Of a stretch of 60,000 bases of DNA, positions 1 to 13,100 are shown piece after piece. This DNA comes from Adiantum capillus-veneris (lineage: Eukaryota; Streptophyta; Polypodiopsida; Polypodiales; Pteridaceae). Made by a program: the position numbers and the translations under genes. The stretch lies in assembly GCA_014529385.2 (NCBI GenBank), contig CM043959.1, forward strand, positions 89,385,529 through 89,445,528, read 5' to 3'. The first letter of the stretch is position 1. The number at the start of each line of letters is the position of its first letter. The notes below the pieces were generated by a model. That model was not told the origin of the DNA, searched no databases, and worked only from the letters and a program-made list of their open reading frames with translations.

Positions 1-2347
1 TCCGAGAATCCGATTGACAAGCCGTGACTTCTTACTGATTTCACTGGATATGCTCTATCTTCTTGAACCCTGTCGAGGACCAAAAAAATGGCATGATTCC
101 CAATGCGACCAACCCGGCCCATAACTGGCCCTCGAAAAATATTCTAATGGCCATAACTTGCAATCCATAGCTTTGATTTGCAATCCAAAAAGACAGGCAT
201 GCTCCATAACGCGAGCACTACATGTCTATCCGATGACATCCACTCTTGCCACTTGTCCCCAGCTGCCCTATCCGTCTCAAATCTGCAAAACCTTCTAACT
301 TCAATCTGTACTATCTTCCATACCATCCACCTTGCACAACATCTCGAAGACCACATCCTAGAGCACTAACTAAGCACTTCGGGCACCTTTACCTGCTATC
401 CTATCTAGACCATTTCGGAGCCTTTCTTGGCCTATAAATTTCATCAGCCATACACATCCGCTGCTACTTGTCTGCCCAGGACCTTTGTAGCTGCTCTAGC
501 CCTTTGCCATGCTTCTGCTAGCCTGCACATACCTACCCATGCCATCTTCTATGGTCGACCAACTTTGGCTACACCATCGACATTCGATTCTTGGCCACGT
601 TGGCAAAGACCATTGTTGATTCATCTTTGGAGTGGATTGTACATTAGAGAACACGACCCCTTTGGGCGATAGACAATAGAGTGTCTAATGCCTCCTTTGT
701 GATGAAGTAGTTTAATAACTCAATAAGTGTCTCCACCTAAGTAGTAGTAATTGTATACAACTTACAATAATGGTTTTCAAAAGTCTGAAATCACGTCATG
801 TATCATATTTCGTTGCTACAGAAAAATTAATATCATCCTCAAGAATATCATGGAGGAGGAGTGGATATTCATGGAGAGAGCTCAAAATAAAAAGGTTGAC
901 TTTTTGGCAGATCCATCAAGCAAGCTAAACACAACTCATGGAGTAGTGTGTGCTTGGCTAAATTAAATTATAAAGAAATACCTTGGGTAGAAGCCACCTT
1001 GCTAAGCCCTTTTTGAATCAATCAAACCTCAAGAAATGTAAGCTTTGACTCCAACACCTTGCTTCCAGATAGCAAATAGAAGCCGTTAAATAGCTTGAAG
1101 AGCTCCAAATTTGGGAATTTGGAAGTCCAATTGCAAGTTCAATGTAATTTGCGGACGCCACGACAAAGAGGAATCGTATGTGGGTGAGCACGTGGAAAGC
1201 AAAGAGAATAAGTAGGGTGTGTGCATGTTTGAAGGGGTGGGTCAGAGGGCACGTGTGCATATGTTGGTTGTGTGAGTTTTTTCCTTTCTTGGTTGTGTTT
1301 TCCTAAATTTCTTGAATTTTTTAATTCTTTTGATTTGATTCTTTTCTTTTTTTGTTTTTATAAAGTTAATATTTTTTCCTTTGAAAAGGCTTTCTTGAAG
1401 GACAAATTCTTTTAAAAATTAAAAGAAAAATCAAAAGTAAAAAAAGAAAATATAAATTTAAAAAAAGAAGAAGAATAAAAAAGATATGCAAGAAGAGAAA
1501 AAACCGAGCAAAATTTTAACAAAAAAGAGAAAACTGAAGGGAAAGGGGGTTTGGGAGGGTCTCAAGGTGCAATCTTTTTAAATAAATAAAAAAGGGTCAA
1601 AACATAAAAATATTTGCATGAGAATCCAAAAAAGTGTTTAAAACTATCAAAATTAACCAAAATAAGTTAAAATTTGTGAGTTTTCTATGCATGCTCCCAA
1701 TATACAAGCATAATTAGGCAAAAATTAACATAAATTGGGCACACACATAATCACACAAAAAATCAGATAGCATTTTGGCATAATTTTGCAGTCAAAACCC
1801 AAAACCATAATCAATTTGACCACAATTCCATTTCCAATTGCCCAAACATAAACCAATTGGGCAGAAATTTGATCAAATGATCAATGTAACGTGGAATTTT
1901 CCTACACATTGGCATCACCATTCTTACACATAGTTTGACCACACATAGATGCACATAAACCCTAAAGATTCATGAAAAACTTAGCACTTAAAACATTGAT
2001 ATTAGCACATTCACATTGCATAAAGCTACACATTGATTCCCTTTCCAATTGAGGACTCCATTGATGTGTGTGTATACACACAACACACCATCAGAAAATC
2101 TCATGTGTAGCTCTAATTTTTAACAAAATCAAACACATAGGATTGAGAATGACATGTAATACTGAATGGTAGTAGAAACAAGTACTATCCCAAAACATGA
2201 GTTCAAAAGACCTCAACTAGAGGATGAGTCTAGACCTTCACATTCTAGCACTTGAGAAGCCATGTGACATAGGAAGACAATAAGAGATCACCCATTAAGA
2301 AAACTTTGAACCCTCTAAGGGCCCTTTTGGGATTAAGGTGGATTAGA
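1..2347. other. AT-rich non-coding DNA, no gene recognised
   Basis: No reading frame here has a recognisable domain or convincing length. From about 1,300 to 2,100 the sequence is strongly A/T-rich with many homopolymer runs. The part around 250-620 resembles, in order and wording but with many mismatches, the block at about 8,740-9,150 (the phrases on either side of 'atctgcaaa' and 'accaactttgg'). It may therefore be an old, diverged copy of the same repeat. That relation is judged by eye only. Confidence 0.5.
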
Positions 2348-2720
2348 GACAAGGAAATAGGAAGAGGGTGGTGGACACACTCTATACCTTCAAAAAGGTA
2401 GGGGAACAAGCCAACCTTACACTCCTTAATGGCCTCTTACCTAGTGAGAAGGTAAGGGAGGTGGCTAGAGGAAAGGGATTGGAGGGTGGGGGGGGGGGGG
2501 GGGGGGGGGGGGGAACCACTTTGACCTCCTTTCCCCCACTTTTTGACTTGGATTCAAATATACACTTAAAATTTTAAATTTTCAAAAAAAAAATCAAAAC
2601 TCATATTTTCCTTCCTTAAAAGCCCTCTTAACCTATTCTATGGTCAAAAAAGCCTTTTTTTACCTTTAAAAGTAAAAAAGTATACTTAAAAGTCCAAAAA
2701 ACTAATTTTTTTCAAAAAAA
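2348..2720 (+). repeat. Dispersed repeat, copy A (partner at 33,905-34,230)
   Basis: The order of motifs (gtggtg, a 'cctcaaaaaggta'-like string, 'agtgagaaggt', a G-rich tract, 'ttttgac' plus 'tttcccc', then 'aaaattttcaattt' and 'tcatattt-cc-ccttaaa') recurs in the same order and strand at 33,905-34,230. The two copies are diverged but clearly alignable by eye. The class of repeat is unknown. Confidence 0.6.
2488..2513 (+). repeat. Homopolymer G tract (26 G)
   Basis: An uninterrupted run of 26 guanines lies inside repeat copy A. The partner copy has an interrupted G-rich tract preceded by a GGT microsatellite, so this site is a hypervariable G-rich position within the repeat. Its exact length is likely to be unreliable in any assembly. 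Confidence 0.9.
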
Positions 2721-4726
2721 AATCAAAACATCACTTTCCCCCCCCCAATGTCCTCCCAAACATATGCTATAGCCAAAAAGTGATTTTCTCTCTCTACAAA
2801 CCTTTTCCTAGGCTCTCCATTGTTGTAGCAACCACATACACCTTATAGTTACACATTCTCTCTCCACTAGCTTTCCTCCACCTCCATTGTAGCACCAAGA
2901 AAGCTTGTCCCCCTTCTCTTCCCCCTTTCCACCACATATTTTCACACCAAGCTAGCTCCTCCCCCTTTTCTCACCTCAAATTTCAATTGCAACATGAAAC
3001 AAGATACTCCTCCTCCTCCTAGTTTCATTCACTCACACTACATGTGAACCTCTACTCTTGAAGGCAGCAAACGGAGGCTCAAAGGACTTGTATACCGCAA
3101 CAATAGAAGGTGTTAAGTGGTGGGTGGGCATTGTAAGGGTTCACCTCCAACATAAGGATAGAATGGTAATGAAACTATCCTTGTAGCTTATATTCAAAGC
3201 TTGACATCATCTCCATATCTAATTTTATCATACTAGAGAAAAACAACCTCTTTATAGCTTTCAACACCTAGGGCTTCACATCTCTATTAGCAAAAGTAAC
3301 CAAAGTTCCTCATACATTAGGGTGTGATATTTTGTTGGTGGTGTTGGTGCACCATCTAGCGTTGCATAGCATGTGATTTAGCCTTACAATGCAAGTAAGT
3401 TACATAATCTATGGAGCGTTGTCAAAGATTCTCCTTCTAATTTCTTCTTTGCATAATTTTCATTAGATTATTAGAATGATATCATTTTATACTTTATCCC
3501 TTTGTGCTCACAAAATTTGGTGTTTACTTATAGAGTCAACTTTTTTTGAGGGGACATGAGTAAGCAACCATGTGCATAGATGGAAAACACTCTATTATTG
3601 GTTTGTGAGTAAGCTTACAATACCTCCATTGCAATACCAACGATCCTTGTCCCCTTTTCCCATCTCCATCGTAGTACAAAACAAGCTTCTCTTTCTCCTT
3701 CTACTTTCCTTTACTCCTAGAAGGCAATCTCTACTCGCCAAAGATAGCCAAAGAACAAGCTCAACGGATTTTTCCTTCTACTTTCCCTTACTCCTACAGG
3801 GAAATCTCTACTCGCCAAAGATAGCCAAATAATGAGCTCATCGGATTTCAATGCCACAATAATAAATATATAGATAGTGAGTGGCTACCATGAGAGTTAT
3901 TTAAAGGTGCTTGAACTTTCAAGGTGGAGGATGAGAAAAACTTGCCAAGCATATCATGTCCTTGTATAACTATCCTTACCTTGCAAACAAGTACCACATG
4001 CCTCTCAAAAATGCCTTATTATTTCTAATGAGTTTAATTGAAGATTTTACATCATGCTGATGATGATGCTATGTAAAATGTGCAACATTATAATGGATTT
4101 CTTTACTTTAATCCCATCTTGTCTTTATTGTGAAGGTCAATTTGATATTTCACACTTTATTTGGTTTTTAGCAAGGTATATGCATTACATGTGTAGGTAT
4201 TTTCAAATACAAAATGCTTCCTTGATTCAACTTTCAACAGTAGACTTATGGTAGTCAACTTAGAGACATTATAATCATCAATGCTATCTTGGATACTTTA
4301 CAAAATACTATAACATCTTCACTAATCTCATTAGCGCTCAATAGTTGGGTGTAGCATACTATACCCTTGTGCTACGAGATAAAGTAAACTATACCATTAT
4401 GGTGGGAGATGGATCATGGTCCCTTACCAACCACATGTTTACCTTGGATCCCAACTCTTGGCTACTATCACTGGGGAGATCCAATGGGGGCCGATGATAG
4501 CTATTTGAGTCCCCATTAGCGGGGGAATTTAGGAGGAGCACCCCTGAATTTCAAAATAGATGCATTTTGGGATATTATATTGTATGTATTGTTAATCAAA
4601 ATTGGATGATATTCACCATGTGATCAAGGGGGTTTTAATACTCATTTTTGTATGAGAGATTGACACACATTGCATCTCTGGAAAAGAAGCACTTTGCTTT
4701 AGCAATATTTCTCCATGAACATGGAT
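2721..4726. other. Non-coding AT-rich DNA, no gene recognised
   Basis: Only short unrelated reading frames are present. Apart from the small tandem duplication at 3,696-3,849 I see nothing interpretable. Confidence 0.5.
3696..3849 (+). repeat. Two-copy tandem duplication, unit about 77 bp
   Basis: The string beginning 'tccttctactttcc' and running through 'ctactcgccaaagatagcc' to 'cggattt' occurs at 3,696 and again at 3,773, with a handful of substitutions between the copies. Confidence 0.85.
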
Positions 4727-5378
4727 TTCTTCTTTAGCATAAAGAAGCTTTATTCTTTAACCACCATGGATCAATTTAAGAACCATTCACCAACTGTAAG
4801 AGATTATAGTATATCATCAAAAGGAAAATCTTCTTTTACACAATAAATTCATGATAGATATGGGAGCCAAGTCCATGGATTAAAAAAAAGGGTCCTAAGA
4901 GCATGCTAATGCCCTAGGCACCCTAAACAAGAGTGGCCACAAGGACATGCAAAGTTTCCAAACAAGAACCCCTGTCTGACAAGATGGCTCTCCCTTGTGG
5001 ACCCTCTTGTTGACGGCCCCTAGGACCTAGCATGTCCCTAGGGCCCTTTTTTTCTTCTTTAGCACAAAGAATTCTTCTTTAACAACCATGAATCAATTTA
5101 AGAACCATTCACCAACTTGTAAGAGATTACAATATAGTAACAAAAAGAAAATCTTTTTTTACACAATAAATTCATGATAGATATGGGAGCCAAGTCCATG
5201 GCTTTAAAAAGAAAGGTCCAAAAACCATGCTAGGGCCCTAGGGACTCTCAACGAGAGTGGCCACAAGGGCATGCAAAACTGCCAAACAGGAAACCCTTTC
5301 AGGCCAGATGGCGCTCCCTTTTGTCCTCTAGTTAAGGGTCCTTAGGGCCTTAGTGTGTCCCTATAGTCTTTTTTTCCC
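4727..5378 (+). repeat. Two-copy tandem duplication, unit about 325 bp
   Basis: Copy 1 spans 4,727-5,051 and copy 2 spans 5,052 to about 5,378. Both begin 'ttcttctttagca' and share 'atcaatttaagaaccattc', 'acacaataaattcatgat' and 'gagtggccacaag'. Divergence is appreciable (roughly 15 percent by eye), so the duplication is old. No coding potential is visible. Confidence 0.85.
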
Positions 5379-6570
5379 CTAAAATTCATGGACAAAATCA
5401 ATGAGCACTTAAAGTCAGAGTCATGCTTATGAAGACCATTGGAGAATCATACTTTGAGAATTCTATGCTAAAAGAGCTGAAAATGCAACATAGTGACAAG
5501 ATTGGGATACTTCAAGTCACCCCTAAGATCTTTGGAGTGACCCAAGATTGAATCTTACCTTATCATAGAACAAGTTGTTGCTTTCGTGTTTTCATAGATA
5601 CATACTTGGGTTCTCAAGGTTACTTTTGAGAAGATTATAAAGAAGAGAAACTATGTGATACATGATGGTGGATTCAACAAGCGACGATGATGGATTGACA
5701 AAGATATATGCTATGGTGGAGAAATTTCTACTTCAGCTATTGTGTATACTTGGAGGTCACTAAAATAAGCCATGCAAGAGAAAAAAGTGACATAGATACT
5801 ATGAATAACACATATATTCACTAACTAGTCTACTACCAAGAATGTGTGTATATTCTTTACTATCTTAATGAAGAAAAAGGAGTGAGTGTAGCCATGGATC
5901 GAGCTTCTTGAGTGTTTGTATATGGGTGTATGGGCTCACTTAATATTCTCTATGTGTGATATTAGAAGTAAGTTGGAGAGAAGATTTGAGCATTTCGAGC
6001 GTCGGTGATGCAAAGAGAGTGAAGTCATTTTTGGTAGACTGAACGATAGCAGATCAATTTTTTGGTCATATCTCTCACTAAGAGTGTCCAATTGATGCAT
6101 ATTCTAGATCTGTAGAAAAAAAACTTTGAATGTTACAACTTCTCAAAAAAAATTTACAACAAATTCTATCTTTATCAACTCCAAAACAGCAAATGAATAG
6201 AGCTATTTTTCACCTACAAATTTTTCCTAAATCACTTGGTAGACATTCGATAAGTAAAGGATGGCTAATTGAAAGTGTATGTAGCAAGTTGTGGACACTT
6301 GTATGCATAAAAGCTGAGGTGTGTGTTCATATCTAAGAGGTTGGAGGAAGTGTTTTAGTGACGAAGCTTATGTGTGAAGTTGTGGTTTATTGCACATACT
6401 TGCATAGAGATTGTGGAAGCAAAGAGACATGTCTATGCATCAAACATTGATGTTATTTCTGATTCAAAGTATTTAAAGCAAGTATGGCTGATAACATGTA
6501 TGGTTGGACAAATCAATGGAGAACTTCTTGATGGGCAAAGATGTACGGGATCTTGTCATAGCTGAAGATG
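5379..6570. other. No gene recognised
   Basis: This is AT-rich sequence with only short frames. The frame ending near 6,560 could be degraded upstream gag of the copia relic that follows, but no motif proves it. Confidence 0.4.
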
Positions 6571-6689
6571 TATGTTCAAAATTGTCTGTGGTCCTTTGAA
6601 AGAGGAAAAAAGTACATACAAATTGTGGGTTGAAAAATGAAAAAAAGTGATGCATTGGATCTCCATATGTATTTTAGAAAGTTTAATAC

Positions 6690-7401
6690 CTCATATCAAG
6701 AAGACTAGTACACCAAAGGATGCTTGGGATGTTATATATAAAATGTATGGTACAAGTACTGAGGTGCATAAGATTCAATTGATGCAAAGGTGCATGGAGT
6801 ATGGCAAGGAGTCCGTACAATAACAGAATATGTGGTTGAAACTAGACAAATTGCAAAAGATTTGGCATCCATAACTTGCATAGTTGAAGGTGATGATCTT
6901 GTTTTGGTTATGATAAATGGTTTAGGACCACAACATAAGTCATTAGACGCCTCTTTTTTAATGAGTGGTACTATGCTAAACTTTGAGAAGTTGATTACTT
7001 TATGTATGGAGGAAGAAGTGAAACTTGGTCTCAATGCATCTACAAGTGGCTCAAATAGAGACGCGGTTTTCTATCATAATCATGAAATAGGAAGAGATGC
7101 AATGAATGGAAGAGGAAATCATGCACAAGGAAGAGGCAATGATTACGTTCAAAGACCCTCTATGCAAAGTGGAGGTGGTTTTACGCATAGATCAAGGAGG
7201 AGAGTCATGCCACAAAGTAGAGGTGGTGCTTTTATGCAAAGAGATGGACATTGCGAGTATTGTGGTAGATATGGACATTTTGAGAGAGATTGTTATCATA
7301 GAAAAAATGCAATGTGTCATGGTAGAAGTCTTGGGAGAGCACAATACTCTCATTTTGGTGAAAGAGGTGGCTATAGTGGTGCTCATGGTGATTATTCATA
7401 G
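6690..7401 (+). pseudogene. Ty1/copia gag relic with CCHC zinc knuckle
   Basis: Gag forms the retrotransposon particle and binds its RNA. About 6,690-6,805 reads, in one frame, as the conserved copia gag stretch with 'PKDAWDVIYKMYG' and 'MQRCMEYGKESVQ'. The frame then shifts and continues from about 6,790 to 7,401 through 'VINGLGPQHKSL'-like sequence, a glycine/arginine-rich linker and a zinc knuckle of the form C-x2-C-x4-H-x4-C (CEYCGRYGHFERDC, about residues 155-168 of the second frame). The stop comes soon after the knuckle and no protease, integrase or RT follows. It is therefore a truncated, frameshifted gag. LTRs were not found. Domain identity is confident; boundaries are approximate. 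Confidence 0.8.
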
Positions 7402-7750
7402 TCATTTATTTGCTATGCAACATGTTTTTGCAAGCATGTCCAAATTGAAAAAATGCTCTGATCTTGTTATGACAAAAAAAACCCATCTACAACAACCATT
7501 CAACATGCTACCATTGGTTCCGTCCGCCCGCAGGATCTTGACGAGCACAAAAAAAGCCTTGGCAAACCTCACCTTCTCCTTTGCAAAGCTCTCCTCATTG
7601 AGAGCTTTGGCAACCCAAAGAACTCACCCTATTGGAGCTCCATTCTCCCCAAGAACTCTTTTTGTTGGAGCTGCCGTTGCTCCAAGAACTATCCAAAAAA
7701 ACTCCCAAAATCAAAAAAATTGGCCCCTCTATGGGCGTCTGAGTCATTGC
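7402..7750. other. No gene recognised; sequence up to duplication breakpoint
   Basis: A frame runs through here but resembles nothing I know. The stretch ends at the left breakpoint of the segmental duplication, where the shared sequence starts with 'tgggtcgacc'. Confidence 0.4.
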
Positions 7751-9311
7751 TGGGTCGACCAACCCATTTTTTAGCTTTGCTTTTTTTGCATGACCAATCC
7801 CTTGTTATCTTGGGATAACTTGAGATTCAAAGCGTGTGAGTCCTCTCTCTCTTACACTTAACCACATGAAGCACCTCGAGGGGCAACGATGATGCCATCG
7901 CTGCCCTTAAGGGAATCGTGTGTTCAAAAAAGGATTTGAGGGGGAGCACCATGGGAACACAGCCTGCAGCAAGAGGTGCCAATAACACCACCAAATTCCC
8001 ACCAACTGGAGCACCACCACGACTACTCCAAAATATCCGCCACGTGCCCAACAAGACCGTGTGCAGCACCCAACACCATCACACCATGCCAAGAGCTTAC
8101 GAGCTCTCTCTTCTCTCCTTGATACCTCAAATAGGGATGTTGTTTAGGCTTTATACCATGATCTCCTATTCAATGACCCCCCACGTGGGACAATTTGGTG
8201 CCCACATGGAACTTTGTGAGCAATCCAACCTCCTAAGCTTCAAAAAGGCCATATACAATGCTTTGAAAAAACCCCTTTTCCCCACCAACTTTCAAATATT
8301 ACCATTTTTTTACTGGCATCCCAACCTCCAAACTGGCAAGCCACACTTGAGCTCCAGCTTTCTAAATTCGACCTATAACAACCCCTTTGCATTTTGAGAT
8401 TCTCGAGCCCTCCAACCAAGACTGCAAAAATTGGGAAAATCCATATGGCACACAACCGACTGGCAACTGCCGCCAAATTTGACCACCAAAATCTCCATGA
8501 TTCGGGCTCCGTTTGACATGCCATCAAAGCTTATGGCCTTTACATACTACATAGTTTGCATATAAACCATGGCAAGGCTAAGAAAACCTCAGATGGCACA
8601 TTGATTGAGGTGACCAAACTGGCACAGATCTAGCCTCCCTAAAACTTTCAACTGGTCATATCTTTCACATGCGAGCTCCGATTTCCGAACTGAAAAGAAC
8701 GACATGTTGCACAAGATGAGCAATTGATGCCAATGCATCCATACCAACTTTGAACATCTGTCCCCACTAACTTGTCCGTTGGGAATCTGCAAACCACTCC
8801 AACTTAGAACTTCAATATCTTTCACATCATAGGTCCATTTGAGGACTCGTCTAGACTAGCTTGTAGATCACATTGAGAGCCACCTTTGCCACTCTTATTT
8901 TTACACTTTTCCCACTTTGACCTTGCACCTCTGTGAGGCACCATAGCATAGAATTTTGGTCCTAAAAACCACATATAGCATACATATCTATTGCTCCTTG
9001 CCTGCTCTTGATCTTCCTAGATTCTCAATCACTTTGATATACCCTTGAGAGCGTCCATAACCTTGCATTGCACCCTTTGTAGCACTGACCAACTTTGGTT
9101 GCACCATCATTGCCCAAACCCCTTGTTGAACATTCATGTTCAATCAAAAAATTGCTTTATTCACCTAGCAATTGCAAAACTTAAGAAAACTATGAACAAA
9201 CCAAAAAACCACTATTGTATGTACAATGTCTTATTCCTGCTTCCTACTATCGCCAATCCTCAAGTGGGTTGCCCCACCCCCTATGTAGTTTGCTAGATCA
9301 AATAACTAGAT
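7751..9311 (+). repeat. Block X copy 1, non-coding repeat of unknown class
   Basis: This is the first block of the duplication. Frames such as 7,918-8,397 are partly preserved in the second copy, but frameshifts and length changes between the copies show no constraint. I recognise no domain. The block may derive from a gypsy LTR or its internal region, but no boundary motifs prove that. Confidence 0.6.
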
Positions 9312-10270
9312 TTTTGCTTTGTCAACTTCATCTAACTCCCCTTCCACTTCATCTTTAGCCAAAGAAGGTGCATAACACATTCGCTACCGCAATGCCCTGG
9401 TATCCTTCCAAAGCCATGTTTTCTTTCTCTTTCATGGGCAAGACTCCGTACATGTTGCACCATTGTAGCACACTCCATAGCAACTTTCATAAGCATAGCC
9501 ATTAGCATGGCACATAGCATCTTTACCTGCATGTACACCTTTGTAAGCCGACACTTCTCCACTCACCTTTCATCAAGCACATCGGCTAGCACTTTCTCCT
9601 AATCCTCCAACACATCTTTTACATCTTTGTCCACATGCAAAAGATCAAATTACTCATACCTTGAGTGGGATGAATCCGTTTCCCATGTCGTATCGGCATC
9701 CATAGAACTACTATCCTCCGTTTCCACCTCTTCCATCTCAAGATCTAGGATTTTCTCTACTTTCACTGCTTCAACCTCACATTAGGAGAAATATGGACTT
9801 TGCATGGGCCTTGTAAGGAATCCTAATTTTCAGGGATTAAGGCTAATGTTGTGTGGAGTTAAGAGGACAAGGGCATTCAAGAAGCTAGTTTTGAGTAGGC
9901 TTTTGTAGCTTTTTTTTTAGACACATGTGGGATGTGGACCTAAGAGGTCACTTTCTCTCTCTAGCTTTTTGAAAGTGAAGGGAGTAAAGGGGTGTGGCCA
10001 CATTAGCAAAAACATGGGTCACTAAGAGCCAAAATTTGACTTTTTTTCAAAAAAGTCAATTATTTTTTACTTAAAACTCCCCCCCAACATATATACTGAG
10101 GCGGTCCGGGGCGGGCAACAAGAAGAGTGGCCTCTAAGCACTCTTCTAGGCTTCCATGCTGCTCAATTGGGTTGGGGTTGGAAAAAATAGCAAACACACA
10201 CACAAACCCGCAACCTAACCCTACACAAATTTGGGGCACCACCTAGTTTTGGATGTGAACTAGGACGCAT

Positions 10271-10272
<2 letters not shown>

Positions 10273-10320
<48 letters not shown>
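10273..10320 (+). repeat. Microsatellite (AG)24
   Basis: An uninterrupted AG dinucleotide tract of about 48 bp. It generates spurious serine/leucine-repeat frames on the minus strand. Confidence 0.97.
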
Positions 10321-10322
<2 letters not shown>

Positions 10323-10815
10323 CTCGAGATGCTTTGAAATGTTCGATAGTGATCAAGCAAACACAATTATATATGTAAGAAAAAGAGGGAAGGGGGAGGG
10401 GGTGCTTGTTGCACTAATACCTTCTTACAAATCTGTCATGACCAATGAACGTGAGATTATTATTTTTTCAACATAGCTTGAGTAAATTACACCACCACAA
10501 CACATTACAAGAAAAGCCACCCCAATCACTGTCTTAAGGCCAGGGGAGTCCTCTCCACCCTGTCGCCCTCTTACAGTATGTGGGATTTATGGCTAAATTG
10601 ATGACAACACCCAGAGACAAGCTATCAAGAACTTTTAAAAAAACACCAAGACACTTACACATCATTGTTGTCCATTACTTCACGTTGGAAGAGAGACAAA
10701 GTATCCAAGCTTACTCCAAATCCACCCTCGTTGACTCAGCAAATGTTGGGCTTACACTAGTAGGAGAAATGATAGATTTCCTACTCTCAATTGAATGATC
10801 ACTCTCTCTTACAAT

Positions 10816-11082
10816 GGCATAGAGTTCCCTTGCTAATCACCCCTAATACAACACATGCACATGCATAAGACAATGAGCTTCCACTCAAGAGCTCCTTCTA
10901 GAGAGGTTGAGCTTGGCTTCTCAAGCTATAGCATAGTGCTCTTGCTTATGGCATAGAGTTCCCTTGCTAATCACCCCTAATACAACACATGCACATGCAT
11001 AAGACAATGAGCTTCCACTCAAGAGCTCCTTCGAGAGAGGTTGAGCTTGGCTTCTCAAGCTATAGCATAGTGCTCTTGCTTA
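10816..11082 (+). repeat. Two-copy tandem duplication, unit 134 bp
   Basis: The unit beginning 'ggcatagagttcccttgc' at 10,816 is repeated at 10,950 almost without change (one base is missing near 'cctt-cgagagagg'). The near identity implies a recent event. Confidence 0.95.
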
Positions 11083-12887
11083 TGGCTCTCCATTTGTGCT
11101 AGCTACACCCTCCTTTTATAGAAATTTGAGGGCTAGGGTTACTCCTCTAACCATGGTTGGGTTAGATTTTCAGCACTTATCTAATTTCTTTTGCTTGGAA
11201 TTATCAAGAAGTTGGTGTGGATAGATGAAGAAGAGAGAGAGGAGAGAAGTGGAGGTGATAGGACTTTTCATAGTAGGTTAGTGTTAGTAAATTAGTAGAG
11301 TTAGTATTTTTATTGATTTACAAATGGAATTGGATATTTACAATGGGAGTATCCATGTAGGATGCAAATAAGGAAGAAAAAACTCTTAAGGTAAGAAAAT
11401 ATGGATTTCTTACAATGTTGATGCTCCAAGTGTCTTGAGTAGGGTCAAATTTGACGCTTGTTGACGGTCCACTAGCTTTGACGGTACATTTTTTCTCCAC
11501 TCTTGACCTTCCTTGGGAGCCAAGGTAAGTGAACATGAGTAATCAATCACCATGATGCTGTCTTTCAAGAGAAGAGGCTGAATTTTGTGGTTTTTTGATA
11601 GATATGGGTAATATGGATGAGGAAAAATGAGACTAGGTGGTCAATTTTGGAATGGAAGTGTGTGTAGGAGACATGAGTTCACCATGGTTTCTCTTATTCT
11701 TCAAGGTTGAGAAGAAGGTGAGTAGGGTACACAGAGGAGTGGTGAGAGAGGTGGGGATGATGAGTGGAGAAGTGTGTGTGAAAGAGGAAAATGATAAAGT
11801 GGAAGAGGGAGTGTGGTTGCATAGCATGGGCAAACTGGGGTCCACCAATAAAATCATAGCTCACAGCTCGTAGCTCAAAAAAATATGAAAACATTTGAGG
11901 CAAAAGTTCAGCCCACGAGCTACAACTTTGTTTGTATCACCTTTTCAAATTCGGAGAGCATGTGATCTTTAAAAATTCAACAAAACTGACTGTTTTTTCC
12001 ACTGCACAAAGTTCTTGTGAGGTCCTTCTTTGGATAATTCTTTTGAATACCTCCAAGAGTGAGCCCCCCATAGTGCATGCATGCATGCCACATACCCTTG
12101 ACCTTATTTGGTAGGTCTATAATTGAAGATATTGTTGAGATCATGATATAAGTGAATAATACAACTAAGAAAATCAAATATTGAGGGGTCTAAAAAAAAT
12201 ATGTACATGTCAAATATAAATAATATAGGTGGAAAAAATATAACGGGGTCAAAATAAGTCTCTCTCATTATAAGTCTACCATAAAAAGATGAATATTTTT
12301 GGTGGTCTAATTTATAAGAGTAAAAGAGAATAGATGTAGGAAGGAAAAAATCACAATAGTGAAAAAATATACACATAAATAGAACTAGTTTTTTTGGATT
12401 TTTGTTGGGATGGAGTTACACCAAAAATAAGAGAAGCTTGCATGAAATTATTTTTATATGGAATAAAGAGTATGCAAAATGGTAAGAAAAAATATGGTAA
12501 TGGTAAGTCAATGTACATAGCATAAATAACACACCATAGGTAGAAATATTTAAATAAATACCAAAATAATTATGAAAATTCCTTTTATTTATGCCCTATA
12601 TACAATGAAATATTTACACACAAATGGGCCATAATATATTTTATTTTTTTGGCTCAACTAGCCCAGTGACTAGCTAGCTGAGGGTTTTTAAGAAAATATG
12701 GAGAAAGTCCCTAACTCACATACGCCTATGTACAATTAAATGGTAGGGATAACAAAAATGTTTGAGTGATTTGATAGGGTAAGGTAGCTTACTATGGCAA
12801 TTATGGAAAGCCAAAAAACGGCTATCAATACATATCAAAAAATCATTTTTGATTTTTTAAAACCTACAAGCACTAAAAGTCCACTTT

Positions 12888-13100
12888 TTCAAAATCTCCC
12901 CCCCACCTCCCCCCCCTCCCCCCACCCAAAAAAAAAAAAACCTTTGTTCTCTTCTCCTCCTCTCTCTCCTCTCCCTCCCTGCCCCATTCTCTCCTCCTCC
13001 TCCCCTCTCTCTCCCTCTCCCCCCATGTCCCCTTCTCCTCCTCCCATATTCCTCCCCCCTCTCTCTTTTCATCCTTTGCTTCTTTACGCAGGAGCAACTA
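12888..13100 (+). repeat. Polypyrimidine tract, copy 1
   Basis: A C-run and A-run are followed by about 150 bp of CT-rich sequence. The same tract is at 24,766-24,960 in copy 2, where the C run has expanded. Long proline/serine and arginine/glutamate frames across it are composition artefacts. Confidence 0.85.

Larger units (their letters stand above)
10097..12831. other. Section present only in duplication copy 1
   Basis: No recognisable gene. It contains an AG microsatellite and a 134-bp tandem duplication and is otherwise AT-rich. In copy 2 the flanks are joined directly at a shared 'atac', which suggests this section was deleted there rather than inserted here. Confidence 0.75.

Noticed and set aside
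7106-7774. 222-codon frame overlapping the copia gag relic
   Set aside because: It is the wrong frame over the zinc-knuckle region, hydrophobic and without motifs. The gag frame on the same strand explains the sequence.
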